A stretch of 60,000 nt of DNA from Antedon mediterranea (Eukaryota; Echinodermata; Crinoidea; Comatulida; Antedonidae). The DNA lies in contig NC_092672.1 of NCBI RefSeq assembly GCF_964355755.1, forward strand, positions 29,014,501-29,074,500, in the 5' to 3' direction. This document shows positions 23,601 to 34,545 of this stretch, one piece after another. The position numbers and the translations under genes are program-made. The notes beneath the pieces were generated by a model. That model did not search any database. It saw only the letters and a list, made by a program, of their open reading frames with translations, and was not told where the DNA came from. Position 1 is the stretch's first letter. Each line of letters starts with the position of its first letter.

Positions 23601-26600
23601 CTGGAAATGCTTTGTTCTACCAGGAGTAGCAGATACCTGCACTTTCTTGCACTGGAGTAGAGCGTTTATTGTTGAGCTTTTACCAACGTTAGGATAACCA
23701 ACCTAAACAAAATTGAATGCATCCATAAACATCTATAATTACAATGGTTTATTTTCAGATTTAAACAAAATCACTTAGCAGGCTACAGAAATACAATCGC
23801 AACTAGTCGCTGTTCACAACAAAATTAGAACAATACATAACTATATAAAAGTAGTCAGCAATTTATTTCTTTTTTTTATAGTGACTTACCAATCCAATTG
23901 TAAGTTGTCCCTCTGTTACTTTTGTACCGTTGTGCGATGAATTAAGAAGTTCAAGCAATTGTTCACCGTTAAGAACTGCACAATCTAAGTGGTCTTCATT
24001 TTGTGTTTTTTCTTCTTCCAAATGTTCATCATTTAAGTTTTTTTCCCTTTCTTTATCTTTCAAATCAATGTCTGTTAATTTTTCTAATACAACTGATGAT
24101 TCTGTTGTATCATTGTTAACATTTGAATTTTTACAGTCATTTTCATTGGTTGCTTCTGTAGATAAGAGGTTGTCTGATTGGTCAGAATTTGAATAATTTA
24201 TGTCAATTTCATTGGTTGCTTCTGTTTCTAAAGCACAATCTGATTGGCTGTTTGCTGAGGTTGTATGTGTTTCATTTAAAGATGTTGGATTTGATTGGTC
24301 TTCATAATCTTCTAATGGTTCTTGAACATCTAGGAAAAAATATGAACAAAGTAATATTTTTTCATGATTAGTTTTTATTATCTTAATCAAAATTATCTAA
24401 CCATACATGTAATTTATTGTAATGCTCGGTTCCCACTAAAATGCAACGCTAGAACATTAGGGCAACGTAAGTTTGATTAATCACCAGCAATGGATTACTG
24501 TCGCTTTCATTGGTCAACTCGCTTGTGTTGCGTCCATGTCCTTTCTAGTGGGAACCAAGCTTAAAAGTGCAAATATCACTGATCACTCTAAAAAATAATA
24601 ATGGAATGAAATTCTTTATTGAATGCTTATAGCAGCCAAGCTATAATAATTACATAATACAATTTAAGTAAACTCACTGATTCCATTAAACCTGTTGTCT
24701 GTGGTAACATTCAAATGCTCCTCATCTTCCACATCATCTTCATCCTCCTCATCTTCAACTTGATTAATTTTCTGACTTTCATCTGTTTTTTGTTCATTTT
24801 TTAACTAAAACGAAGGATGAAAAACATATCTTTAAAATCAAAGATAAAATACACAAATCAACAGTGTTGTTGGTAGTCTAAAAGTAACACTTACTTGGAT
24901 AAACTAACAATAGCACATACTCTCCAGAGGATGGGCTACTGTAAAAAGTTTCTAGAGCGCCCCTCTACCATAATGGACTAATCCGCAACCTTGAAATTAT
25001 GTGGGAATGTCCCAATTTACTCAGAATTGTTGCCAGTAATTATCCCAATTTGCTCAAATATATTTGGCTACAAGGCTAATCAAGATGGTAAATAACAATA
25101 ATAAAATTAAAGACAGAGGCTCATAAAATGCTACCTTCTCAATTCTTTCTGTTTCTGCCTTAGCTGACCAGAAGGCTACTTGTATGCCTTGATCATTAAA
25201 ATATTTCTTCCATTTCTGTCTCTGCTCATTGGTCAACAAATCAGCTTTATTCACAAGAATTATGTTATCCTTCATCGGGTCCACTTCTTTTACATAAGTT
25301 TCCTAAAAATAAAATAAATTTGATGAAGAAGATATGGGACAACCGGTCAAGAAAATTACTGTGTTGGAACTATTAATATGCTTTAGATTACTACTGTCAT
25401 TTTTCCAAGTCATCCATTTTTGTGACAAGCCTTTACCTATAAAATGTCCACGTCTGTGATAACAGAATGCTGGAAACGATCAAATTAGGTCAAACCAAAC
25501 TTAACATATGCGATTTGTACCTCCATATATAAAGGCCTTATATTAGGTTATGGCAAAAAAAAAATTTTCACAATTTTGAAATGATACCTTTTATTAAAAT
25601 AAGCGGACTACTCATCTTAATAAATATATAAATAAACTACAGTAATAAAAAAAAAGTACCAGATCTGGGCATCTAAACATGAGTGGATTTCGTGCATCAA
25701 CGATTTGGACAACGGTGTCACTGCGTTCAATGACCCGCCATAGCTGGCGCCAGACTTCCAGGTTGCGTTCAAATGGAGTCATCAACATATGCATTTCCTC
25801 TTGAATACTAGAAATGAAGAAAAATCAATTGTAAATAAAGCTTTTCTACTAGGCAAATTTATCCGTGCAAATTCAATGTTTTCTTACAGAGACGCAATGC
25901 AAGGACGTAAGCACAAAGTAAGTGGTTTGTTCAATTACAATGGATTACGATGGATTATTCAAACTGTCACTTGTCATTAGACAAAGTCTCGTTTGTGTTG
26001 CTTTAAAGAAAATAGATGCAAATTCAATATTTTTCAAGAGTGCTCATGAATGCATGACAAATCATTTCCTGATTTGAACAAAATTAATCAAGGATTAAAT
26101 GCCAAGTTGACGAATCAATGCTATATATTATAGTTCCAGTGAGTGGCCAAGCGGTTAAGACAGTGGGACAATAATACCTTGCCATATTAACATCGGCAAA
26201 GGTTCGAGCTTTGCTCGCTCCATGGTTTTGGATAAGGACTATAAACCGTAGGTCCAGTGTACACATCTGGCTCATGTGCACTTTAAAGAACCTAGTACAT
26301 CTTTCAAGACGAGTAGGGGGTTACCCCGGTGTACTAGTATACACACAGCCACTGTCACAAGACTTGATTGTCAGCATACGCTGTTTATGGTCACCCTCTA
26401 TAAATAAGGTGTAATAAACACTGTAAATAATAAAAGTGTGAATCCATTGTTACTGTGTGTCCTAGCATAATGTATATGCATACTGTACTGAACAAACACT
26501 GAGATATGAAAATATGGCGTAAATAAAATTATTTTGTAGTAAGAAATGTTGTTATTGAATGCTTACACAGCATTGTGTTTCCTCCATTTCAGAAAGCTGT

Positions 26601-28308
26601 CTCGTTCCATCCTCTCCAGTTCATCTGGTGTCGTAGTTGAATCCCATTGTGGTCTAAAAAAAATGATTTTGTCCATCTTTATTTTTCATGTTCTGGGAGA
26701 CTATAAGTCTCAACTTGGAAAAATTAAATATTGGGATAGCTTGACAAGAGAGGGCGCTATGTAAATTAAATAATATCAAACTATAGAGGGCATTTTCAAA
26801 AAACAAAATCTATGGGTATGCCAGGTACTTTGCAGGCATATTTGGCAATGCATTTTAGTTAACCAATTAAGTTCAAATAATACATTTATATATTATTGAG
26901 ATGTTTTAATGTATATTTAAAAAAATATTATTAAAATGGGATAAATGGCCTTTTTTTAGCACGAGATTGGGAGAGACTCAAAGTATCAGGAAATGCGAGT
27001 TGAGAGGTATGCACTATATCTTTAAAATTACGATCAAATAACATTAATACCATGACAACAAATAAATTGATTTTTATCTACCTTCTTGGTATGGTAAGAA
27101 GATCTTGATTCTTAGCATGTTTCTCTTTAATTTCTTCCAATTCTTCCTGGCTGGGTAATCCAGTATGTACATTAGGATCAATGACCTGTATGTTCAGTTT
27201 CTCTAGTACAAAAACATTTAGGGTTAATAAGAAAGAACATTTCATCCAAACCAAATCTATGACACTGCAAATTAAAAAAACGAAAATAGGCCTAGTTAAT
27301 GAAGATGACCGTTAAAGTACCTGCAGCGAATTCAGTTCCAGCAAGTTCAGCGGTCGCAAGAAAATCATCTAAGTTGCTCTGTTCGGTGACAGACTGCAAG
27401 TTAAGGCGCCCCCAATCATAGCCGTCTTGCAGTTCACTAGTGTGCATCTGTTGATAAAAAAGAATATATATATATATATATATAGGCCCTGGTACTTTAG
27501 TATAAGTAGGTTATTATAGGAATACTTAGACTATACTCTCTTTAATAAAGTAAACAAACTGGCTGCCTCTACGCCTAGTCGTAAATCCAATCCTGATTCT
27601 ATATTTACACCGATATTGCGCCTCCTATAGTTTTTGATAAATACTAATAGGTTATGATATCGGTTGATTGTAAAGAAGCTGGATGGCTGAATGGGTAGTG
27701 CTTGGGCCTCGTAATGTAACGCTGTAGCATTAGGATAGGGATCGAAACTCGTTTTTTTTTTAAACATTTTTGTTTTAGTTACTCACCATCTTCTTTATTG
27801 ATCATCATTTTCCTAGAGGGATTTTTTTTTTAGGTTACGAGGGCCGGAGGTCTGAGAAAGAGGGCCTTGGCCCGATCGGGCCAATAAGCATAGATATAGA
27901 ATCTAGCTTACTTGTTGGATCTACGGGCGCAGGGGTCCGGGTAGGCCTAGCCTAGATGCAGCCACTGCGTAAAGTAAAACTAGGCTAGTATGTATTATAT
28001 ATCTTTATTAATGTTGCATACGACACCATACTTTAATTGCTCTAAATTTACATGGGCTTTAAGCATATTTGATTTGAAAAACTTCCCTTAGGCCTAGGCC
28101 TAGTAGGCTAAAGGTAGGATTGGTAGGCGGAGACTCAGTCGAAAAAGGTGGTCAGCAGCCCAGAGTTTACCACACAAAATGCAACATCGACAGGCCTAGC
28201 ACTTACCCATGAACTATCCTTTGTCTTCTTCACTTTTGAACCCTTGAATCTGTCTTTAATTACAAGAGAACCCAAGTTCGCAGTTGCTGCTTTCTTTTTA
28301 CCAGGCAT
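17611..28308 (-). CDS. LSG1: Large subunit GTPase 1 (LSG1), 14 exons, complete
   Basis: Circularly permuted cytoplasmic GTPase that releases the NMD3 export adapter from 60S ribosomal subunits. Exons in transcript order: 28207-28308, 27321-27447, 27082-27202, 26570-26653, 25660-25807, 25135-25302, 24678-24804, 23890-24329, 23601-23702, 22956-23099, 22151-22274, 19412-19491, 18831-18965, 17611-17853. Total 2145 nt, 714 codons plus stop; human LSG1 has 658. Motifs occur in permuted order: TPFERNLEVWRQLWRVIERS, G4 NKAD in exon 6, G5 FWSAK, G1 GYPNVGKSS in exon 9, G3 DCPGLVMPSFVSTKAEM in exon 10. The end has KPWKKHGNRNKK. The extra length is an acidic Asn/Glu-rich insert in exons 7-8. The start is the MPGKKK methionine, in a basic N-terminus as in orthologs. 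The donor of exon 4 (GTGTAA) is the least certain border. Intron 10 is AT-AC. Confidence 0.95.
17965..18240 (-). mobile_element. tRNA(Leu/Ser)-like SINE, reverse orientation
   Basis: On the - strand it reads GAGTGGCCGAGCGGTTAAG (A box and D-loop like), then GGTTCGAGG (B box like). The body contains GGACTATAAACCGTAGGTCC and ACTTTAAAGAACCTAGTACA. The same element occurs in + orientation at 26130-26405. It lies in the last LSG1 intron. Confidence 0.85.
19061..19233. repeat. 67-bp tandem repeat, about 2.6 copies
   Basis: Units starting GTGGGTATCAGTGGCTGGAT at 19061, 19128 and 19195 (the last incomplete) are essentially identical, implying recent duplication. They lie in the LSG1 intron 18966-19411. 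Confidence 0.9.
20270..21301 (+). CDS. Ig-like single-pass membrane protein, nested in an LSG1 intron (5' end not found)
   Basis: A frame open from 20240 to TAA at 21299-21301, with a usable acceptor AG at 20268-20269, encodes about 343 residues after the splice. It opens with the tail of an Ig-type domain (GIYLCQYYG). Two further Ig-like segments follow, with spaced cysteines (EVDISCEI to GIFFFCIS; NCFKCYADGG to YTVKCLVS), several N-glycosylation sequons and a Thr/Ile-rich stalk. A hydrophobic segment (ITIILLTSNITMMIGLVCVV) leads to a short cytoplasmic tail with EPIYYEI, an SH2-type tyrosine motif. No signal peptide or upstream exon could be identified, so it is 5'-incomplete or a pseudogene. 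It lies opposite LSG1, in its intron 19492-22150. The family is not recognised beyond Ig-like. Confidence 0.7.
   Translation, partial: SLAVIVKCPLFCSFGQQQGIYLCQYYGNSQYFFYTSEVKNTASQPDHVGVYCDGITDIIEGEEVDISCEIIQKYDNQDLKYEFTIGWIQGTHNITQFYHADYDITINQTLKGFFSGNGIFFFCISIENSISFYRVTMTVHPQLMAEVKRLYETPEVDVNQNCFKCYADGGSCNKKMYNWSLSGAESRDQFYNESEKCFGNLPAGNYTVKCLVSTIVQERSDEMEFTIKDGMNRDRTTKSQDIINVTVIPTISQDINYAMPTETMATNTITIILLTSNITMMIGLVCVVCFYKLKKHGSTSHVIYYQRNPDSSGSECSDDLQNMDEPIYYEINDSTVELSENAF
21453..21458 (+). terminator. Candidate poly(A) signal for the nested Ig-like gene
   Basis: AATAAA about 150 nt after the stop at 21301, on the same strand, in AT-rich sequence. Confidence 0.5.
22275..22955 (-). other. 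LSG1: AT-AC (U12-type) intron of LSG1
   Basis: On the - strand the intron starts ATATCCTTT (22955-22947), the exact U12 AT-AC donor consensus. It ends AC at 22276-22275. A branch-point-like CCTTGAC has its adenosine at 22286, 11 nt before the end. Using these ends joins ...DFKPAITL to LTQVISRQVLEATYG with no gap relative to the conserved LSG1 sequence. No GT-AG pair in the same place keeps the frame. Confidence 0.85.
22527..22625 (-). CDS. Possible terminal exon of unknown origin inside the U12 intron
   Basis: On the - strand a polypyrimidine tract and CAG (22628-22626) precede 32 codons that include VYKWILDHGQS and YYLYYGTMFPYMFDLK, then TGA. AATAAA follows on the - strand at 22415-22410. 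The composition (Tyr/Phe-rich, no low complexity) looks coding, but the protein is not recognised and no partner exon was found. Alternatives are an alternative LSG1 end, a fragment of a nested gene, or chance. Confidence 0.3.
   Translation of the reverse strand: MYKWILDHGQSTNYADYYLYYGTMFPYMFDLK
24420..24562. mobile_element. Foldback MITE (GGTTCCCACT...AGTGGGAACC family)
   Basis: Ends TGCTCGGTTCCCACT and AGTGGGAACCAAGCTTA. Internal words GCAACG and TTGGTCAACTCGC are shared with the copies at 40838-40997 and 58697-59570. It lies in the LSG1 intron 24330-24677. Confidence 0.8.
26130..26405 (+). mobile_element. tRNA(Leu/Ser)-like SINE, forward orientation
   Basis: GAGTGGCCAAGCGGTTAAG and GGTTCGAGC give A- and B-box-like segments. 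The body matches the inverse copy at 17965-18240 over nearly its whole length. It lies in the LSG1 intron between exons 4 and 5, so the two copies form an inverted pair within one pre-mRNA. Confidence 0.85.
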
Positions 28309-29410
28309 TCTTGATATTTTACAGATTTACTGTCGTTTATAAAAGCAATCTGCTTCTAGAAAACTTCATGTGCTCTCACGACTTTAATTTTGTGTTGTGA
28401 AATCAGAACAGAAAGAGGGCGATATTTATAGAAAATTGGCAGAGCGTCATTCTTACACTGTATATTATTATACGATAAAGTTTAACCAAAGATCTTTGGT
28501 TTATTAACAAATGAAATGGTGATGTCATACACAGAGAAGTGAAAAAAAACCAAAATGTGCTATATACGAAGATAACACTTCTATAAATTCTTTAAAAATC
28601 TGAAATACAACATTTCATGGGCCAACCATCCACCCCAACTTATTATAAAGTTTCCACTTAGGTATTCATCATATTCAAAAGGGCTTTTAGTGCATGGCCT
28701 CGATTCTCACATTCTGCGGAAACAAGTAAACAAATAAAACGACGAAGAACAATATATTTCAAACAATCTCGGAAAATTTATTTAAACATTATTTGGTTCC
28801 AAACGTAAAAAGCGAATTTCAGAAATCGATGTTGAATACCACACACACCTTGTATGAAAATCAAACAATATCGTTTGACGCATAGCATCGGATATAAAAA
28901 AAATTGATATTCGTAATTATCATTGTCTTTTTCTTCTTCGTCATTAGTTGTAGGCCTACCAAGGCAATTGGTTGTAGGCCTACGAGTCATCAAGAGGAAG
29001 CCGTTCAGTGTTCATTTACTAAGTTGTGATGATAACCCACATAGCGACCCCAATTTACCCGGTTAAATAACTAAGCCAAAAGATCGTATGCGATCCTTTG
29101 CTAAGATAAGCTGAATAAAGTTGTTGTGTTGCCGACGTTTGTTTATGCTTAGGTGTTTCATCATCAATTGCAATGTAAATTCCAAAATTTCTATATAAGA
29201 AAAACACAATACGTTTAATTCTAGTCAAAGTGTTACGGTGGATGCCTAATAACAGGTGAAAAGGCATTTGGAAACCTGGGTGGTATTTCCAGGATTTTAA
29301 AATAGTGTTCCCCATGGCCTAACAATTTTTTTAAAAAGTGCTGAATTAAATGTGATGTCGTATCTGCATTGTACGTTTCGGAATTGCGCGGGTCGAAACC
29401 AATGTCAGAG
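28309..29410. other. Intergenic region upstream of LSG1
   Basis: Runs from the LSG1 start codon to the 3' end of the next Ig-like gene. It should contain the LSG1 promoter, but no TATA or other element could be called. TAGGCCTA-type words occur near 28950-28985. The longest frame (29055-29315, - strand) has no recognisable domain and is not called. Confidence 0.5.
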
Positions 29411-31612
29411 TTAACTATTTATGCTTAGGTAGGTAAACCGTTCATTCCCTCCACGATTCCGGTAGTAGCATGCAACACTGGAGACAACAATAATGATGAC
29501 AGCAGCAACACTGCACCCGACGATAATTCCTCCATAATTAGACTCCACTGAAAAAAAAGAAGAAACTAAAGTGACGACGTGATTGGGTCGGTATACCACA
29601 TTTCGATTATTCATTATGCGTGTTCTAATGATAAAGGCGATGTAAAACCATCGCCTTTCAAGCATTTAAACTCCGTTTTAGTTAGGCTCAACCCTAAAGT
29701 ATAGATGTATCTAAGTGAGGCGCGAAAATAGGTATGTCCGGCTCGCGGAAACAATCCATTTTTGTTTCATAGTTCGTTATAACCATAACAGTTATAGGCC
29801 TCAGTATTATTTATTTTATGCACATTTTATTTTGGGGTTGATGTGACCCACCCACACCGCCACCTCTTATATGTATTGGGATCGATATATAGGTTGGTGG
29901 ATGTTGACTTCTTCCTTTTTGTATTGTCGACAAACCTCTAAAAAGCGGATAAATCAGTTTTTCCCACCCAACATTCAAACTTGGATCAGAGCCCTTGATC
30001 GGTGTCCTGGGGCTAGGTGAATCGTAGGCCTACTCACCAGCACATCCATGAGCAATATAAGGTGCATCTATTCCATTATCAGCCACGCATTTTGCTATAC
30101 CTGTCTTACATGCTTCAGCATTTATTTCATTTGTGGTAACGTCGCCGCTTCCAGACGCAACTGTGAATTCATTTGATTTGATTGTCACTTTTGCTGTTGG
30201 CCAACAGTCCGATTTGCAAGTAGTCTTGCCGTTTTTATAAACAAAACTCGTCACTGTGCAATCTAGCATGACATAAAAGAATATTATTAGGAATTATCTC
30301 CGTCGACATACGTCATTTTCGTCTCAAACGTTGGTAGTACGACCCTTTTCATAGCCACCTCCAATTGTCGCCGTAGTCAGATTACCAACGCCATCACCCT
30401 AGTCGTCATCAATACCACCATCAGTGTCAGCGCTGTCGTCGTGTCGGTGTCACCACTGTCGTACAAACCAGGAAAGAGTGGAATTTATGAGTGTAATTTC
30501 ACTGCACTCATTCCTGGTACAACCGACGTTATGTCAACACAGTGTCACCCTAGTCATTTAATCATCATCCATCACAAGTTGTTACCCTGCGTCAACATCC
30601 AGTTCAACTCTAAAGATGTTGGCTTTAACAAAATTTGCTGTCATGTCGTCTACATCCTTGTCCGATTACATACATTGAACGCTCATTGAAAATGCAAGTC
30701 TTCCGCTTCCAACACCATCGTCAACGATGCATTCAAACATCCCGTCGTCGGCCTTCTGAACCTCACTTATCATAAATGAAGCGCTACTATTTGTCGAGGT
30801 AGTATCGATGCTATAACGACCATTTGGGTTATCTTTGTTCGACTGCACCAGTAAGTCCTTGTTCTCTCCGTCATTCTTCAGCCGATAGAACGCGATGAAA
30901 TTGAGTGTCTTCCCTGACGACAGTGAATAGCCAAACGAGATATTCGCTCGTACTACTTCATGAAGGATTACCACACCAGGTCCCGTGACAACGGGTGATG
31001 TGTAGCTGTAACCTGGTATATGAAACAAAAAACGTTATGTAATATTCAACATAATATAATGATTATTATTTTATTATTCTCACGGAGGATTACCACACCA
31101 GGTCCAATGACGACGGGTGATGTGTAACCGTTACCTGAAATAACAGGCATTATGTAATATTTAAATAAATAAATAAATGTATCAAAGTAGTAGTATAGGC
31201 CTATAGTAGTAATACTAATAAGTTAACGTATATTATCTTAGGCCTACATCTATTTCAGATCGCAGAGAACCATTACACAGTCAGTTCAATATTATATCCC
31301 TACATGGCATGGACAGCAGTTTAAAGGGAGATATCCGTATTTCGTGCTGCGTTGATTTCCTGTAAAACGATCGGGGCTCTGGTAAATATGGGGTCGGCTC
31401 TGGATACCAAAGGAGCACTGAGGCATCCCCTTGCCATGGAGAGAGGGAAATAAGTCTGTGCTCAACGATAACAGAAAAGACGTGCTCACATTAAGTTATG
31501 TAAATGTAATGACTTGATATCTTATACACAACTTGTAGTGAACCAAAATACCAACCTACCTGATTTTAATAACACTGAGACTGTGATAAGCAGGCCTACG
31601 AAGATTCTGAAT
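29411..31612 (-). CDS. Ig-like type I membrane protein (5' end incomplete)
   Basis: Exons read on the - strand: 31560-31612, 30674-31012, 30038-30262, 29411-29547, all joined in phase 1. The first encodes a hydrophobic stretch (FVGLLITVSVLL) that looks like a signal-peptide core, but its ATG exon was not found. The second is an Ig V-like domain with the DDGMFEC signature; the usual first cysteine is replaced in the ANISFGYSL strand. The third is a second Ig-like domain rich in cysteine (TCKSDCWP, EACKTGIAKCV). The fourth holds a transmembrane helix (IIVGCSVAAVIIIVVSSVAC) and a short tail ending FTYLSINS. About 250 residues are visible. The family is unknown; a surface receptor or adhesion role is inference. 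A truncated duplicate of the Ig exon's start lies at 31081-31139. Confidence 0.7.
31081..31139 (-). pseudogene. Truncated duplicate of an Ig exon start
   Basis: Closely matches 30962-31016, the first coding bases of exon 30674-31012, including the splice acceptor (CAG then GTTAC-type sequence). It stops after about 20 codons. It lies directly upstream of the intact exon in the gene's sense. Confidence 0.75.
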
Positions 31613-32985
31613 CTGAAATAAATCAAAACCAGTATTGTTACATTTATACAATTTCTGATTCCTAAACTGCCTATATACTACTTAGATCGAGGCCTACTAT
31701 GACTAGTACTTTAGGCCTATACAAGTAAAAATGTCGTTTAAAAAAGCCAAAACAAAATTATTTCTACCGAGGATCCATCGTTAAGTTTGTTATGTAGTCT
31801 ATAGCTAGGGGTCAAAGTAATATTTGTTATAAAAGATTATATAACTTACCGTACTAGACTGATAATATTATGTAAGGATTATCAATGTTATACCAGTGAA
31901 GGCGCTCTTCTTTGATTAAACAATACCCGATAGGCTAGGTGAATAAGCGAGATGGTGAATTAAATATTTTGGTCAAATTTGAAAATGGCATAGGCGCGCC
32001 TACTTCTGGAGTAAAACAGTTTGGAATAATCAATAAATAAAGTTCACAATGACTCTCCATGTTACGGTTACACGTCACTCACCAACTTCTGCAGTAATAG
32101 TCGTCCTCCTACTGAGGGAATACATATCATGAGATATGTCCAGCATCATACTTTAATGCTGCGCTCAAAGGGCTTTTAAACTACATGGTATATGGTATTG
32201 AAGTTTATATTTGCTACACCTACAACAGGGGCGGACGCAGAGGGTGTTGCCCGGCAACACCCTTAATTTCATACTAAATTGTTTTTTTCTGCCACTAAAT
32301 TAAAATTTAGATCCCACTTCATCATAGGCATATATTAACCATTAACGTCGTTATAGAAGTCCAGTGTTGGAAGAGTCTATATGTAAATTGACTGACTGCA
32401 GCGTAAAATTAACCGCGCACAATTATTTAACGGCGGTCATTAGATTTTTTTTTTCATTTCTCTACGTCCGTAAAATTAGGCCGAATTTCCGTAGTAATTA
32501 CAAACTACTAATAACAACATCCGTAGTAATCCGAAAAAAAAAATCGTACGATTTGAGAAAACAAATGGCTTCCTGATCCATCGATACGAATTTGGAACCC
32601 GAATCATGTACGTACTCAAATCGTACGAATTCAGTGTGAACGATTCGTATGCTTTACAACTGAACCCATTATCCATGATATTTTTCTCATGGTACCTCAA
32701 GAATCCGAGCGCGGTGTGAAAGCAGCTTAATAAATGAGCTAGATCGTGTACACCAATGCACTATGTGGCATGGTATTCTAAACTACCAAACAGTATTGTA
32801 TTAAATAAGAAGTTCCTTAATCGTTTGATCTATTAGGCATAGTAATTATTATTAGGTCAACTCTGTAACTAATGCACTACCCGATACTGAATACTTTAGG
32901 CCTACTCTGTTCAATCCGTTACACGTAGACCAAAGCAACAAATTATGTTGACCAAAAAAAAGAAAATTAAATACTGACGTACCCG
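31613..32985. other. Upstream region of the Ig-like gene, no gene recognised
   Basis: Possible 5' splice donors on the - strand occur near 31850 (GTAAGT) and 32090 (GTGAGT). The second follows a short ATG frame, but neither gives the phase needed by the exon at 31560-31612. A GGGGCGGACGCAG segment at 32228 resembles the start of hAT-type MITEs. Around 32540-32650 there is an inverted repeat based on CTCAAATCGTACGA. Confidence 0.4.
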
Positions 32986-32989
32986 TGAA

Positions 32990-34341
32990 GTGCTCATTAA
33001 AACCATTTTATGGTACATGAAAAAAAGGTTCCCGTATTCATAAAAAGAAAAAAAATACATGATAATACAAAGTTAAAAACAAAATAAATATTTTTATGGT
33101 TAAAATTAGACTTGTTTTACTGCATGTGATTTGTTGTTTTTACCTAAAATGTTGAGAGCATCATCTTGCATTAATTCCTTGGTGATGAGTTGTGGTAGTC
33201 CTCGTACATGAAAAGAAAGTGTATAAAAGTTATAAACAACATTTTGTATGGTAAAAAAATCGCAAATTAGGCTCGAAGTTGTTGTTTTTACCTAAAATGT
33301 TGAGAACATTGTCTTGCATGAATTCCTTGGTTGTCGTAGTTCCCGTCGTACATGAAAAGAAAACAATATATAAATTTATAAACAAATATTTATAAGTAAA
33401 ACTTTAATTTAACAGTTACAAGCTAGACTCGAAATATATGATTGGTTAATTACTTACCTAACATTTCGGGGAAATGTTGTTGTGGTGGTTGCCGTAAATC
33501 TAGGGAAAAAATACAAAGCTATGAAACAATAATATTTGTGTGTAAACGCTTAATTCAACTAGGTTAAGCCAGACTCAACCTTAAATTAATAACGAATGTG
33601 ATTGTTTTACATGAAATATATATAACTTTTGCTTGAACAACATCATCTCCAAGTCGATTTCCTGGTAGGTTGTAGAGTAGTGCCCTCGAAAAGAAGTATA
33701 AATCAAAAGAAAAGAATTCAGAGTTATAAAAATTAACTTACAAGTGTCAAACTACTTTATATTACTTTTATTGAAATTAATTAAAATTGCGATTGAATAT
33801 TCTTACCGGTATTCATCCGAGATATCAGTCGTGGCAGGGTTTCGTGAAAACGAAAAAAAAACAACAAATTATAAAGTTATACTAACTGTAGCCTACAGTA
33901 CTTTTTTAAGTATATGCTAAATCTTAAAAGTAAAAAAAATAATATTATTTTAAATACAATACAGTAAGTATTTTACCTATGACGTGTTAAAGGATTGTCC
34001 TGAATAAACGTCATGTATACCGTAGTTGCTGATTCGTTGGCAAACTAAGATAGAAAAAAAAATACAATAGCATTAACACATTATAATAACTAATAATATA
34101 ATAACTAATATAGGAAAAATATAACGCAAGGGTGCCTGTAGGTTTCTCAATATAGAATCATTAGCATTATTAATTATATATTAAAAGAATTATTATAGTG
34201 ATTAATCTAGCTAGTTATTTACATTACATTTTTAATTTATTAACTTTGGAAATTATACACAATAATTAAAAAAAATCGTATATACTTACTTAGATACGAT
34301 ACTTACTTAGATACGATACTTACCAATAGCAACAGGTTCAT
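32990..34341 (-). other. Series of diverged mini-exon-like repeats downstream of a short ATG exon
   Basis: On the - strand ATG AAC CTG TTG CTA TTG (34341-34324) is followed by a GTAAGT donor. In-frame with it is a segment at 34044-33977 between AG and GT (ANESATTVYMTFIQDNPLTR). Downstream, at about 33847-33807, 33490-33450, 33365-33285, 33215-33145 and 33015-32990, come related segments of about 50-70 nt, each ending in a GT donor. Two of these read TKELMQDDALNILG and TKEFMQDNVLNILG. Several lack a clear acceptor. This could be a small secreted-peptide gene with duplicated exons, partly decayed. Confidence 0.3.
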
Positions 34342-34545
34342 TTTAATATTGTTATTGTTATATATACTATTATTATATTTATTTTTGAAACTTAAGTATG
34401 AACATAAGACACTTAAATAGAGAGAGAAACAAACATTGATGAATATGTTTTTTATATTATTACTGATGTTTGTGTTATCAATATTACTACTATATTATTC
34501 GTTTAATATTTGAACGCCACGAATGTGAATAATAACAAATTATGT

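Noticed and set aside
29055-29315. 86-codon - strand frame (MGNTILKSWKYH...)
   Set aside because: No recognisable domain, no splice or poly(A) context; probably chance or an unrecognised repeat.
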